Below, one piece after another: positions 10,072 through 21,024 of a stretch of 64,000 bases of DNA. The DNA comes from Pseudomonadaceae bacterium (lineage in GTDB: Bacteria > Pseudomonadota > Gammaproteobacteria > Pseudomonadales > Pseudomonadaceae): contig JAUVZY010000013.1 in the NCBI GenBank assembly GCA_030602315.1, positions 18,729 to 82,728 of the forward strand, read 5' to 3'. Both the position numbers and the translations under genes were made by a program. Each line of letters starts with the position of its first letter. Within the stretch, counting starts at the first letter, position 1. Below the pieces are notes generated by a model that saw only the letters and a program-made list of their open reading frames with translations, had not been told where the DNA came from and did no database searches.

Positions 10072-10893
10072 TTACTCGCGATAGGCACCGATGAAAATAG
10101 CCGGATCGACCCTGACATCGTTCAGGCTGACGTTCCAGTGCAGGTGCGGCCCGGTGGAACGCCCGGTCGAGCCGACCTTGCCCACCGGCTGGCCGCGGAC
10201 CACACGATCGCCGACCTTCACGTCGATGGCCGACAGGTGGCAGAACATGCTGACCAGGCCCTGACCGTGGTCGATGAACACTGTCTTGCCATTGAAGAAA
10301 TAGTCGCCCACCAAGGTGATCACGCCGGCCGCCGGGCTCTTCACCGGGGTGCCGGTCGGCACGGCAAAATCCAGCCCCGAGTGGGGATTGCGCTCCTCGC
10401 CGTTGAAGAAGCGGCGCAGGCCGAACGGGCTCGACAGCGGGCCGTCCACCGGCTTGTCGAACAGCAGGTTGCTCGGCTGCTCGGGGCGGAAGATCCGGTA
10501 GGCGGCGTTCTGTTCGGCCAGTTCGCGCTCGATACGTTTGAGATCTTCCGGGTTCGGGTTCACCTGGCGCTGGTTCTTCAGGGTGATGTGCTGCTCACGG
10601 TAGCTGCGGCCGCCGACCGTGAACGCCACTTGGGTTCCGTCTACCTCCAGCTGCTGCAGGCCCGTTGCCGTGCCCAGTGGGACTCCGACGATGGCGATCC
10701 AGCGCTGGCCATCCTCGCGCACCACCAGCACCGGCTTGCCCTGGTAGAGCGCCCGCGGCGCCTTTGGCGCGCTGCCGAGGTCGACCACGGCGACGCCACC
10801 GGGCACCGGCTTGTTCAGCAGACGGGTGAGAAAGCCTTCGGCGTGGGCGGGCAGGGCGATGAGCAGGGCGAGCAGCAGCAACAGCGAGCGCAT
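10072..10893 (-). CDS. M23 family peptidoglycan metallopeptidase
   Basis: Exported 273-residue LytM-type endopeptidase. The signal peptide MRSLLLLLALLIALPAHA comes first, then an N-terminal domain and the M23 domain (about residues 165-265). Zinc ligands are visible as HSGLDF (HxxxD) and HLHW (HxH), so the site is complete and the enzyme is probably active on cell-wall cross-links. The start at 10893 is preceded by GAGGACACCCC and gives the signal peptide; a longer frame to 10959 would add 22 unlikely residues. Confidence 0.88.
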   Translation of the reverse strand: MRSLLLLLALLIALPAHAEGFLTRLLNKPVPGGVAVVDLGSAPKAPRALYQGKPVLVVREDGQRWIAIVGVPLGTATGLQQLEVDGTQVAFTVGGRSYREQHITLKNQRQVNPNPEDLKRIERELAEQNAAYRIFRPEQPSNLLFDKPVDGPLSSPFGLRRFFNGEERNPHSGLDFAVPTGTPVKSPAAGVITLVGDYFFNGKTVFIDHGQGLVSMFCHLSAIDVKVGDRVVRGQPVGKVGSTGRSTGPHLHWNVSLNDVRVDPAIFIGAYRE

Positions 10894-11029
10894 GGGGTGT
10901 CCTCGAGCGAGCACGGGCAGGGCGGCTGCCAAAGGTACCAGACGCCGGCAGCGTGTCACCGCCAGCTTCGCGCGGCGAGGGCTTGGATCTTGCAGGCAGG
11001 TGCTTGTCTCTCACCGCCAGGAGCTTTCG

Positions 11030-11437
11030 ATGCGCCACATGCCAACCGCAGGCGAGTACGCCGCCGCCCCGACCATGACCGATGGCGAGCGGCGCGACTA
11101 CTTTCTGACCCGGGTGTTCGAAACCGATGAGGTCTGGTTTCTCAAGGCGCCGCCACGACTGTTCGAGCGCGAGGTCGATGGCTGTCGGACCTTTCCGGTC
11201 TGGCCGTACCGGCGCTTTGCCAGCGAGGCGGCGCTGGAGGTGTGGCAGGACTGCGTGCCGTCGGCGGTGTCGCTCGAGCATTTTCTCGACGTGCTGCTGC
11301 AAGAGCCGCACGGCCGCGGCGTGCTGGTGGAAATCATGCCGCGGGGCGAGGCGGTCGGCTGCCTGATCAGCGCGGCGCGCTTGAAGGACATCCTGGTGGG
11401 CATGATGGACGCCGGTGAGTACCGTCTGGACGGCTGA
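11030..11437 (+). CDS. DUF2750 domain protein
   Basis: Cytosolic protein of 135 residues. The pattern VWFLKAPP, then PVWPYRRFA, then W and a C-terminal LKDIL matches the DUF2750 family, whose function is unknown. ATG at 11030 has CAGGAG 6 bases upstream. It is divergent from the M23 peptidase gene and 134 bases upstream of the Na/Pi transporter gene. Confidence 0.72.
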   Translation: MRHMPTAGEYAAAPTMTDGERRDYFLTRVFETDEVWFLKAPPRLFEREVDGCRTFPVWPYRRFASEAALEVWQDCVPSAVSLEHFLDVLLQEPHGRGVLVEIMPRGEAVGCLISAARLKDILVGMMDAGEYRLDG

Positions 11438-11570
11438 TTGTCCGAAACCTGACAGTCGAGCCGCTGACTGCCGGGTGCTACTCGACCCTCCCCGTCGCTC
11501 CGCCACGGCGCTTTTGGCACAATGCGCGGCCGTTCGGTCCGGGCAGCTGCCCGTTGCAGGGAGAGCCACG

Positions 11571-13409
11571 GTGGTGAAGAAGTATTCGGTGCTGATGCTG
11601 GCCCTGCTGGTGGTGGTCGGCCTCGGCGCGTCGTTCTGGTTCAGCGGAGCCTGGCTTGAGCTGTGCGCGGGGCTCGCGCTGTTTCTGTTTGGCATGCAGT
11701 GCCTGGAGGAAGGGCTGCGCCAGCTCGCCGGCAGCCGCCTGGAGCAGATCCTCGGGCGCAGCACGGCCACGCCGTTCAAGGCGCTGCTGTTCGGGCTCGG
11801 CGGCACCGTGGTGCTGCAGTCCAGCTCGCTGGTGTCGCTGTTGACCATCGCCTTCATCAGCGCCGGGTTGATCCAGCTGGCCGGCGGCATCGCCATTCTG
11901 TTCGGGGCCAACCTCGGCACCACCAGCGGCATCTGGCTGCTGGCGCTGGCCGGGCAGAACATCAGCCTGGCGCCGCTGGCCCTGCCATTGGTGGTGTTCG
12001 GCGTGCTGGCCGGCTTTCTCGGCCCGCGCAGCAAGGCGGCTGGCCGTGTGCTGCTGGGGATCGGCTTCATCTTCCTGGGCATCGACGAGATCAAATCGGG
12101 CTTCGCCGGGCTTGGCGAGGGCTTTGACCTGAGCGCCTTCCAGGCCAGCAGCTGGCTGGGTCGGCTCGCCTTCGTCGGCATCGGCGTGGTGGTCACCGTG
12201 GTGCTGCAATCGAGTCACGCCACGCTGATGCTGACCCTGGCGGGGCTGGCCGCCGGGCAGCTGGATCTGGTCGCCGCCATGGCGGTGGCGATCGGTGCCA
12301 ACATCGGCACCAGTGCTACGGCGGCCTTCGCCGGATCGCTCGGCGGCAACCGGGGCGGCCAGCGCCTGGCGATGGCGCATGTGCTGTTCAATGTGGTGAC
12401 CGCGGTGGTGGCGCTGTTCGCGCTGACGCCGCTGATTCTGCTGGTGCAGGCGATCGCCGAACCGCTGGGCTGGGCGAACAACGCGCTGATCCAGCTGGCG
12501 CTGTTTCATACCCTCTTCAACAGCCTCGGTATCCTGCTGTTCTGGCCGTGGCAGCGTCAGCTGGCCGATGCGCTGATGCGCTGGCTGCCGGAGCGCCAGG
12601 AGCCGGCGGTGCTGATCACCCCGCTGGTGGTGGAGGAGCTCGAGCGCAGTCACGCCCGCTATCTCAACGCGCGGGCGCTGGATTCGGCAGAAGCCGCCGC
12701 CGAGGCGGTGGTCAAGGAACTGCGCCACCTTGGCCGGCTCAGTCTCGAGGTGATCTGCCATGCGCTGTACCTGCCGGTGGATCAGCTGCGCGCGCCGCGG
12801 ATCGACGAGGCGGCGCTGGAGGCGCGGCCGGATCGTCGCGCCTTCGACGCCGATACCCTCTATCAGCACCATGTGAAGGGCGTTTACGGCGACCTGCTGA
12901 GCTTCATGGGGCGCATGGAGCAGCCGATGGACGCCTCCCACCGGCAGTTCTGGATCAGTTGCCAGCTGGCGGCGGTGCAGCTGATCGATGCGGTGAAGGA
13001 TGCCAAGCACCTGCAGAAGAACCTGGGACGTTATCTCGAGGCGCCGGCCGGCGCGCCGCGCCAGGCCTACGTCGACCTGCGCCGGCATCTGCTGCAGATG
13101 CTGCGCGAGGTGGGCGAGCTGGGGCGGCTGGAGTTGCCCGATGACGTCTGGCTACAACACCTGCACGCGTTCGACGAGCGGGCCGCCGACTTCGATGCGC
13201 AGTTCCGCCAGCGGCTGTTCGCCATGGTCCGCGCCGCGCAGCTCGACGGCCTGCAGATGAGTTCGCTGATGAACGACCTGGGCTACACCAGCCGCATCCT
13301 GCAGAGCCTGCGCAACGTGCTGATGATCGGCGGCAACCATGAGTCGTTCCGCGAGCTGCGGCGCCTGGGCATCGAGGACAGCGAGCCGGCGCCGGCCATC
13401 GCGCCCTGA
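11571..13409 (+). CDS. Na+/phosphate cotransporter family protein (NptA/YjbB type)
   Basis: Inner-membrane protein of about 612 residues with two inverted transport repeats followed by a cytosolic PhoU-like helical domain (about residues 355-590). The repeats carry VVLQSSSLVSLLTIAF and VVLQSSHATLMLTLAG. QSSS is the sodium/phosphate signature; the second copy reads QSSH instead. Members export or balance phosphate coupled to Na+. GTG codons at 11571 and 11574 both fit the AGGGAGA site (11558-11564), so the start is uncertain by one codon. There is no ATG before residue 9. Confidence 0.85.
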   Translation: MVKKYSVLMLALLVVVGLGASFWFSGAWLELCAGLALFLFGMQCLEEGLRQLAGSRLEQILGRSTATPFKALLFGLGGTVVLQSSSLVSLLTIAFISAGLIQLAGGIAILFGANLGTTSGIWLLALAGQNISLAPLALPLVVFGVLAGFLGPRSKAAGRVLLGIGFIFLGIDEIKSGFAGLGEGFDLSAFQASSWLGRLAFVGIGVVVTVVLQSSHATLMLTLAGLAAGQLDLVAAMAVAIGANIGTSATAAFAGSLGGNRGGQRLAMAHVLFNVVTAVVALFALTPLILLVQAIAEPLGWANNALIQLALFHTLFNSLGILLFWPWQRQLADALMRWLPERQEPAVLITPLVVEELERSHARYLNARALDSAEAAAEAVVKELRHLGRLSLEVICHALYLPVDQLRAPRIDEAALEARPDRRAFDADTLYQHHVKGVYGDLLSFMGRMEQPMDASHRQFWISCQLAAVQLIDAVKDAKHLQKNLGRYLEAPAGAPRQAYVDLRRHLLQMLREVGELGRLELPDDVWLQHLHAFDERAADFDAQFRQRLFAMVRAAQLDGLQMSSLMNDLGYTSRILQSLRNVLMIGGNHESFRELRRLGIEDSEPAPAIAP

Positions 13410-13422
13410 GCGCTGGCCTGTT

Positions 13423-16438
<3,016 letters not shown>

Positions 16439-16458
16439 GCCCTTCCGGCTTCATGCTC

Positions 16459-16485
16459 AGGCGGCAGGCTACAGGCTTGCCGCCT
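16459..16485. terminator. Stem-loop between guaB and guaA
   Basis: Inverted repeat AGGCGGCAGGC / GCTTGCCGCCT, 11 pairs with one G-T wobble and a 5-base loop, followed by TGCGTTTG rather than a long T-run. It may attenuate guaB read-through or protect RNA ends. Confidence 0.4.
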
Positions 16486-16557
16486 TGCGTTTGAGGCCGG
16501 CGCTTTTCTGAAGCCTGCAGCTAGCAGCCCTTTCAAAGCCGGTTTACGAGGCCCCTC

Positions 16558-18138
16558 ATGGCTCATCAAGACATCCACGCCCACCGCATCCTGATCCTGG
16601 ATTTCGGTTCGCAGTACACCCAGCTGATCGCCCGTCGCGTGCGCGAACTCGGCGTCTATTGCGAGCTGCATCCGTTCGACATGGCTGACGAGGACATCCG
16701 TGCCTTCGCGCCCAAGGGCATCATCCTCGCCGGTGGCCCGGAGTCGGTGCACCAGGCGGGCAGCCCGCGCGCGCCGCAGGCGGTGTTCGACCTGAAGGTG
16801 CCAGTGCTGGGCATCTGCTACGGCATGCAGACCATGTCCGAGCAGCTCGGCGGCAAGGTGGAAGGCTCTGACATCCGTGAGTTCGGCTACGCCCGCGTGG
16901 ATCTGGTCGGCAAGTCGCGCCTGTTCGACGGCATCGAAGACCACATGGACGACGACGGCGTGTTCGGCCTCGACGTGTGGATGAGCCATGGCGACAAGGT
17001 CACCCAGCTGCCGGAAGGCTTCCACATCATCGCCAGCACCCCGAGCTGCCCGATCGCCGCCATGGGTGACGAAAACCGCCATTACTACGGCGTGCAGTTC
17101 CACCCGGAAGTGACTCACACCAAGCAGGGCGGGCGCATCCTTTCGCGCTTTCTGCTGGAAATCTGTGGCTGCGAGGCGCTGTGGACCCCGTCCAACATCG
17201 TCGAGGACCTGGTGCAGCAGGTGCGCGCCCAGGTCGGCAGCGACAACGTGCTGCTCGGCCTCTCCGGCGGCGTGGACTCCTCGGTGGTGGCGGCGCTGTT
17301 GCACAAGGCCATCGGCGACCAGCTGACCTGCGTGTTCGTCGACAACGGCCTGTTGCGCCTGCACGAGGGCGACCAGGTGATGGCCATGTTCGCCCAGAAC
17401 ATGGGCGTGAAGGTGATCCGCGCCGACGCCGAGGCGCAATTCCTCGGCAACCTGGAAGGCGAGGCCGACCCGGAGAAGAAGCGCAAGATCATCGGCCGCA
17501 CCTTCATCGACGTGTTCGACGCCGAAGCCAGCAAGCTGACCAACATCAAGTACCTGGCCCAGGGCACCATCTACCCGGACGTGATCGAGTCCGCCGGCAC
17601 CAAGAACGGCAAGGCGCATGTGATCAAGTCGCACCACAACGTCGGTGGCCTGCCGGAGGAGATGAACCTCAAGCTGGTCGAGCCGCTGCGCGAGCTGTTC
17701 AAGGACGAGGTGCGCAAGATCGGTCTGGAACTCGGCCTGCCGTATGACATGGTCTACCGCCACCCCTTCCCGGGTCCGGGCCTGGGCGTGCGCATCCTCG
17801 GCGAGGTGAAGAAGGAGTACGCCGACCTGCTGCGCCGCGCCGACGACATCTTCATCAGCGAACTGCGCAAGGCCAACTGGTACCACAAGGTCAGCCAGGC
17901 CTTCGTGGTGTTCCAGCCGGTCAAATCCGTGGGCGTGGTCGGCGATGGCCGCCGCTACGCCTGGGTCGTCGCCCTGCGCGCGGTGGAAACCATCGACTTC
18001 ATGACCGCCCGCTGGGCGCACCTGCCCTACGAGCTGCTGGAAAAGGTCTCCAACCGCATCATCAACGAGATCGAAGGCATCTCCCGCGTCACCTATGACG
18101 TGTCGAGCAAGCCGCCGGCGACCATCGAGTGGGAGTGA
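16558..18138 (+). CDS. guaA: GMP synthase (glutamine-hydrolysing)
   Basis: Aminates XMP to GMP. The 526-residue protein has a class I glutamine amidotransferase domain (residues 1-200; catalytic GICYGMQ Cys near 86 and the FHPE His/Glu near 182), an ATP-pyrophosphatase domain with the P-loop LSGGVDSS (near residue 236), and a C-terminal dimerisation domain ending PATIEWE. It is probably transcribed with guaB and is followed 14 bases later by a strong terminator. Confidence 0.98.
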   Translation: MAHQDIHAHRILILDFGSQYTQLIARRVRELGVYCELHPFDMADEDIRAFAPKGIILAGGPESVHQAGSPRAPQAVFDLKVPVLGICYGMQTMSEQLGGKVEGSDIREFGYARVDLVGKSRLFDGIEDHMDDDGVFGLDVWMSHGDKVTQLPEGFHIIASTPSCPIAAMGDENRHYYGVQFHPEVTHTKQGGRILSRFLLEICGCEALWTPSNIVEDLVQQVRAQVGSDNVLLGLSGGVDSSVVAALLHKAIGDQLTCVFVDNGLLRLHEGDQVMAMFAQNMGVKVIRADAEAQFLGNLEGEADPEKKRKIIGRTFIDVFDAEASKLTNIKYLAQGTIYPDVIESAGTKNGKAHVIKSHHNVGGLPEEMNLKLVEPLRELFKDEVRKIGLELGLPYDMVYRHPFPGPGLGVRILGEVKKEYADLLRRADDIFISELRKANWYHKVSQAFVVFQPVKSVGVVGDGRRYAWVVALRAVETIDFMTARWAHLPYELLEKVSNRIINEIEGISRVTYDVSSKPPATIEWE

Positions 18139-18151
18139 TCCCCAGGTAGCG

Positions 18152-18178
18152 AAAGCCCCGGCCCAGGCCGGGGCTTTT
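18152..18178 (+). terminator. Intrinsic terminator of guaBA
   Basis: Perfect GC-rich palindrome AAAGCCCCGGCC / GGCCGGGGCTTTT, 14 bases after the guaA stop, ending in a run of four T. Confidence 0.85.
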
Positions 18179-18219
18179 CGTTTCACGGCTCGGCGGGGCG
18201 GGTCGTCATACCTTCGGCT

Positions 18220-18244
18220 ATATCCACAATTAAAATATGGATAT
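18220..18244. promoter_or_regulatory. AT-rich inverted repeat upstream of the FeSII gene
   Basis: ATATCCA (18220-18226) and TGGATAT (18238-18244) are perfect 7-base arms around an 11-base AT-rich spacer. This is the only strongly AT-rich stretch of the locus and lies 79-103 bases before the FeSII ATG. It could be a dimeric regulator site overlapping the promoter. No known family motif was recognised. Confidence 0.4.
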
Positions 18245-18274
18245 TGCGCGCGGCTTGGTGTTCAGTGGCAGGGC

Positions 18275-18292
18275 CAGGCAGCTAAGTGCCTG
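18275..18292. promoter_or_regulatory. Second inverted repeat in the FeSII leader
   Basis: CAGGCA (18275-18280) and TGCCTG (18287-18292), perfect 6-base arms with a 6-base spacer, 31-48 bases before the FeSII start. It could be an operator or a leader hairpin. Confidence 0.3.
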
Positions 18293-18322
18293 CATGGCCT
18301 GATGAACATGGAGAAAGTCGCT

Positions 18323-18691
18323 ATGGCTACCGTTTACTTTTCATCCCCGCTGATGCCGCACAACAAAAAAGTCCAGGCCGTCGCCGGCAAGCGCTCGACG
18401 CTCCTCGGCGTGGCGCGCGAGAACGGCATCAAAATCCCCTTCGAGTGTGAAGACGGCGAATGTGGCTCCTGCCTGGTGAAGGTCACCCACCTGGACGGCG
18501 AGCGCATCAAGGGCATGATGCTGACCGACAAGGAACGCAACGTGCTGAAGTCGGTGGGCAAACTGCCAAAATCCGAGGAAGAGCGCGCCGCGGTGCGTGA
18601 TCTGCCGCCGACCTACCGGCTCGCCTGCCAGACCATTGTCACCGACGAGGACCTGCTGGTGGAGTTCACCGGCGAACCCGGCGGCGCCTGA
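18323..18691 (+). CDS. fesII: Shethna protein II-type [2Fe-2S] ferredoxin (FeSII)
   Basis: Soluble 122-residue plant-type ferredoxin. From memory it closely matches Azotobacter vinelandii FeSII: it begins [16 protein letters not shown] and ends [10 protein letters not shown]. FeSII binds oxidised nitrogenase and protects it from oxygen. Cluster ligands are visible as CEDGECGSC (three Cys, about residues 40-48) and a distal LACQT Cys near residue 103. The segment [21 protein letters not shown] is the FeSII-specific lysine-rich insertion. The start at 18323 has GGAGAAAG upstream. A single-gene unit, with its own terminator. A nitrogenase-protection role is inferred; no nif structural genes are in view. 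Confidence 0.85.
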   Translation: MATVYFSSPLMPHNKKVQAVAGKRSTLLGVARENGIKIPFECEDGECGSCLVKVTHLDGERIKGMMLTDKERNVLKSVGKLPKSEEERAAVRDLPPTYRLACQTIVTDEDLLVEFTGEPGGA

Positions 18692-18707
18692 TCCGCGCGC
18701 TTGACCC

Positions 18708-18740
18708 AAGGCCCCGAGGCTTCCGGCCCTGGGGCCTTTT
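18708..18740 (+). terminator. Intrinsic terminator of the FeSII gene
   Basis: AAGGCCCC (18708-18715) and GGGGCCTTTT (18731-18740) enclose a 15-base loop, 16 bases after the FeSII stop, ending in TTTT. Confidence 0.7.
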
Positions 18741-18751
18741 CATTTCTGCAC

Positions 18752-19006
18752 TCAGTCGCTCTCGCCCCAGAGGAACTGATCGATCTCATGCATGAGGTAG
18801 TCGTTCTGGCGGATGTTGCGCGCCAGCGCCTCGGCTTCGGCTTGGGTGTAGCCTTGCAGGTTGAAGGTCGTGGTGCCGGCCGGCGCGCCTTCGTAGTAGA
18901 GCTGCACTTCCAGCAGCCAGGCGTCGCCGGCGCCGGGCGCCGGCAGCAGCCGCAGGTAGGCCTGCAGCTTGCGTTCGAGCTGGGTGATGAGGTTGAGAAC
19001 TTCCAT
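18752..19006 (-). CDS. Unknown 84-residue protein cotranscribed with the NifX-like gene
   Basis: Small acidic soluble protein with no cysteine, signal peptide or membrane segment. It has an N-terminal helix (LITQLERKLQAYLRLL), a middle predicted beta region (WLLEVQLYYEGAPAGTTTFN) and a C-terminal helix rich in A and E (YTQAEAEALARNIRQND). I do not recognise a family. It starts 9 bases after the stop of the NifX-like gene, so the two are almost certainly one operon behind the sigma-54 promoter at 19570-19586. By context it is a nitrogen-fixation accessory candidate. Confidence 0.75.
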   Translation of the reverse strand: MEVLNLITQLERKLQAYLRLLPAPGAGDAWLLEVQLYYEGAPAGTTTFNLQGYTQAEAEALARNIRQNDYLMHEIDQFLWGESD

Positions 19007-19015
19007 GCCGGTTCG

Positions 19016-19483
19016 CTATTCGGTCCATTCCTCGTCGGCGTCTAGGGCAACCGCGTTGCCGCGCCGGGCCTTGCGCTTGAGGATGTTCTCCAGCCAGCGC
19101 TCCGGTGTGCCGGCCAGCTGATGCTGCAGTTCGGTGACCAGCTCGGCCACGTCCGGGCCTTCGGCTACCTGCATCGGGGTGACCTCGAGGCTGACCAGCT
19201 GGCGCGTGGCCGAGCCGCCGATGGAACCGCAGTAGACCAGGTCGCAGCCGACCAGCCAGGCGAGCTTGGGTTTGAGCTTGTCCTCGTTGCCGTCGCGCTT
19301 TTCCTGGCCAAAGCGTTTTTCGCAGATGAACGCGCTGCTGCCGGCACGGATTCGGTAGAGGTAGAAGGCGGCCGCTGAGCCGAAGTGCTCATCGACCAGC
19401 TCGCCATCGGAGGAAGCGAACGCGACCAGCAGGTCGCCCGGTTCGCCGGGCAGTTCGGCGACGTTTTGCATCGGCAGGTTCAT
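19016..19483 (-). CDS. NifX/NafY-like dinitrogenase iron-molybdenum cofactor domain protein
   Basis: 155-residue protein. The central part (about residues 15-120) matches the Dinitrogenase iron-molybdenum cofactor family (NifX, NifY/NafY, VnfX and the NifB C-terminus): VAFASSDGELVDEHFGSAA is the family's start motif, and CDLVYCGSIGGSATRQL followed by VTPMQVAEG its second half. Such proteins bind FeMo-co or its precursors during nitrogenase assembly. The start at 19483 follows GAGG; a longer frame upstream lacks this. It is first in a two-gene unit with a sigma-54 promoter and a NifA-type site upstream. Its distance from any nif cluster and its charged C-terminal tail make it an accessory NifX paralogue rather than NifX itself. 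Confidence 0.83.
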   Translation of the reverse strand: MNLPMQNVAELPGEPGDLLVAFASSDGELVDEHFGSAAAFYLYRIRAGSSAFICEKRFGQEKRDGNEDKLKPKLAWLVGCDLVYCGSIGGSATRQLVSLEVTPMQVAEGPDVAELVTELQHQLAGTPERWLENILKRKARRGNAVALDADEEWTE

Positions 19484-19569
19484 ACAGGCCTCGCGCGGTC
19501 CGGAAAAAGGCGTGCGGCTGGTGCCGTCCTTGCAGGAGGTTGTGCACCGGCTGCTTGATGCGGGGCGGC

Positions 19570-19586
19570 TGCAAGAAGCGGGCCGG
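19570..19586 (-). promoter_or_regulatory. Sigma-54 (-24/-12) promoter of the NifX-like operon
   Basis: Minus-strand CCGGCCCGCTTCTTGCA aligns with the RpoN consensus YTGGCACGNNNNTTGCW with only two mismatches. The invariant GG (19584-19583) and GC (19572-19571) are 10 bases apart. The predicted start of transcription is near 19559, about 75 bases before the ATG. Confidence 0.7.
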
Positions 19587-19649
19587 CGCTTGCGGCTGGT
19601 CAACCCCGCGCCGTGCGTGCCCGAGGCCGTATGCTGCGTGAGGCTTCGG

Positions 19650-19665
19650 TGTCGCTTATGCGACA
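19650..19665. promoter_or_regulatory. NifA-type upstream activator sequence TGT-N10-ACA
   Basis: TGTCGCTTATGCGACA is a perfect TGT-N10-ACA site and a full palindrome with 6-base arms. It lies about 98 bases upstream of the predicted sigma-54 transcription start of the NifX-like operon, the usual NifA spacing. Confidence 0.65.
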
Positions 19666-19706
19666 GGCCAGCTGGGCGCAGGTCGGCTTTGCGTCAGGAG
19701 ATCGAG

Positions 19707-20018
19707 ATGAATATTTGGGCGCTGGACAAGCATCAGGACATCCGCCACGTCTTGCTGATGTTGCAGGAGCAGCTGGGCGCGGACGCCTTCGTGATTGATC
19801 CTGTGGCCTCGACCGACCCGCGCGCGGTGTTTCTGCGTCATCCCCGGGAGCCTGGTGCACACGCCTGGCTGTTCACCCTAGGCCAGGCGCCGCAGCGCTA
19901 TGGCGTGCACCTTGCGTACCCGTTCGCCAGCGAAACCCGCGAGGATCTGAGCTTGTCGTCGCTGGTTGCCGTGCTGGCGGTGCATTTCGACGTCCCGGTG
20001 ATCGCGCCGCTGCCGTGA
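19707..20018 (+). CDS. Unknown 103-residue protein divergent from the NifX-like gene
   Basis: Soluble protein with no recognisable domain, signal or membrane segment. It begins MNIWALDKHQDIRHVLLMLQ and has a conserved-looking core VFLRHPREPGAHAWLFTLGQ, with a C-terminal hydrophobic strand (VAVLAVHFDVPVIAPLP). CAGGAG ends 7 bases before the ATG at 19707, supporting translation. It is convergent with the DUF1206 gene (1 base between the stops) and divergent from the NifX-like operon. It may share the intergenic activator site, but its own -24/-12 match is poor. Confidence 0.72.
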   Translation: MNIWALDKHQDIRHVLLMLQEQLGADAFVIDPVASTDPRAVFLRHPREPGAHAWLFTLGQAPQRYGVHLAYPFASETREDLSLSSLVAVLAVHFDVPVIAPLP

Positions 20019-20019
20019 G

Positions 20020-20853
20020 TCAGCGCAGCACGGCGGCCACGTCGATCCGCCGCCAGCGTGCTTCGGCGAAGCTGTAGACGGCAAATGCGATCAGTCCCAG
20101 GCCGATCAGCGACAGCCAGAGCATGCCGTAGGGCAGGTTCTGCAGCGCCTCCAGGGCTTCTTCCAGGCCTGGTGGCTCGGTGGCCTTGTAGCGCGCGCCG
20201 CCGGCGAACAGCAGCCCGGCGACGATAAAGAACGCCACGCCCCGGGCGATCAGGCCGACGCGCGAAACCGGACGAACCCAGCGCATGGTCTGCGGCGGTG
20301 CCTTGAGGTACTTCTCGAATTTGGCTTTCCAGCCTTTGATCAGGTGGGCGATGCCGACGCCCAGCGGCACCAGGGCGATCAGATAGACAAGGTAGTTCGA
20401 GTACTGCCAGCCCAGCAGGCTGGAAAGGAAATCACCGCCGCCATTCGAGCCGTTGCCGCTGCCGCCGGGCGAGGCACCCAGCAGGCCCAGGGTGAACAAC
20501 ACCAGCGCCCCATAGGCGATCGCACCGCCGATCAGGCCGGCGCGTATCAGTAACCCCTTGGCGCTACTGCCGTGGCCTTCGGGGTCGGCGATGGCCTGCA
20601 CCAGTCGCCAGGCGATGTAAGCGCCCATGCCAACCACCATGATCCACAGCAGGGTGGTGCCAAAGGGGTTTTCCAGGAGTTCGAGGAGGGCGCCCCGGGT
20701 GCCGATGGTCTCGCCGCCGCCGCTGAATGCTGCGGTGAAGGCGAAGTAGCCGATGATCAGGTAAACGACGCCACGCGCGGCATAGCCGCTGCGCGCGAGC
20801 AGCTCCATGCCACGGGTTACTTGCCGGCGCGGGCTGGCGCTGGTCTGTCGCAT
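20020..20853 (-). CDS. DUF1206 multi-spanning membrane protein
   Basis: 277-residue inner-membrane protein with about six helices arranged as three repeats of a two-helix unit. Each repeat starts with a short (S)R.G..ARGV-like motif (LARSGYAARGVVYLIIGYFAF; LIRAGLIGGAIAYGALVLF; VSRVGLIARGVAFFIVAGLLF). This is the DUF1206 pattern. Function unknown. GGAGG precedes the ATG. A glycine/asparagine-rich loop (GGSGNGSNGGG) lies near residue 145. Confidence 0.82.
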   Translation of the reverse strand: MRQTSASPRRQVTRGMELLARSGYAARGVVYLIIGYFAFTAAFSGGGETIGTRGALLELLENPFGTTLLWIMVVGMGAYIAWRLVQAIADPEGHGSSAKGLLIRAGLIGGAIAYGALVLFTLGLLGASPGGSGNGSNGGGDFLSSLLGWQYSNYLVYLIALVPLGVGIAHLIKGWKAKFEKYLKAPPQTMRWVRPVSRVGLIARGVAFFIVAGLLFAGGARYKATEPPGLEEALEALQNLPYGMLWLSLIGLGLIAFAVYSFAEARWRRIDVAAVLR

Positions 20854-21024
20854 GACGCCTCCTTCATTTCACGGGTAAAGGCGGGCTTGCTGCTTCAGTA
20901 GACGTCTGCTCCGGCGGCAGGTTCTTGGCCTTGCCGGGGGGCAATTGGTCGCGTCCGCGGATGTGTCGGGCCGCGGTGCGAGGCTGTAGGATTGGTGGCA
21001 TTCCCGTTCGTGATGGATTGTCCC

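Noticed and set aside
11516..11531. TGGCACAATGCGCGGC, identical to 43323-43338, as a repeat or shared operator
   Set aside because: A 16-base identity upstream of two unrelated genes. It resembles a common Pseudomonas -10/start context, and two copies in 64 kb are not enough to call a repeat.
18262..18281. TGGCAGGGCCAGGCAGC in front of FeSII as a sigma-54 promoter
   Set aside because: The GG and GC pairs are 9 bases apart, one short of the required 10, and no TGT-N10-ACA site lies upstream.
19673..19688. Plus-strand sigma-54 promoter for the 103-residue gene
   Set aside because: GG and GC are correctly spaced but nearly all other consensus positions differ, and the activator site would lie only about 10 bases upstream.
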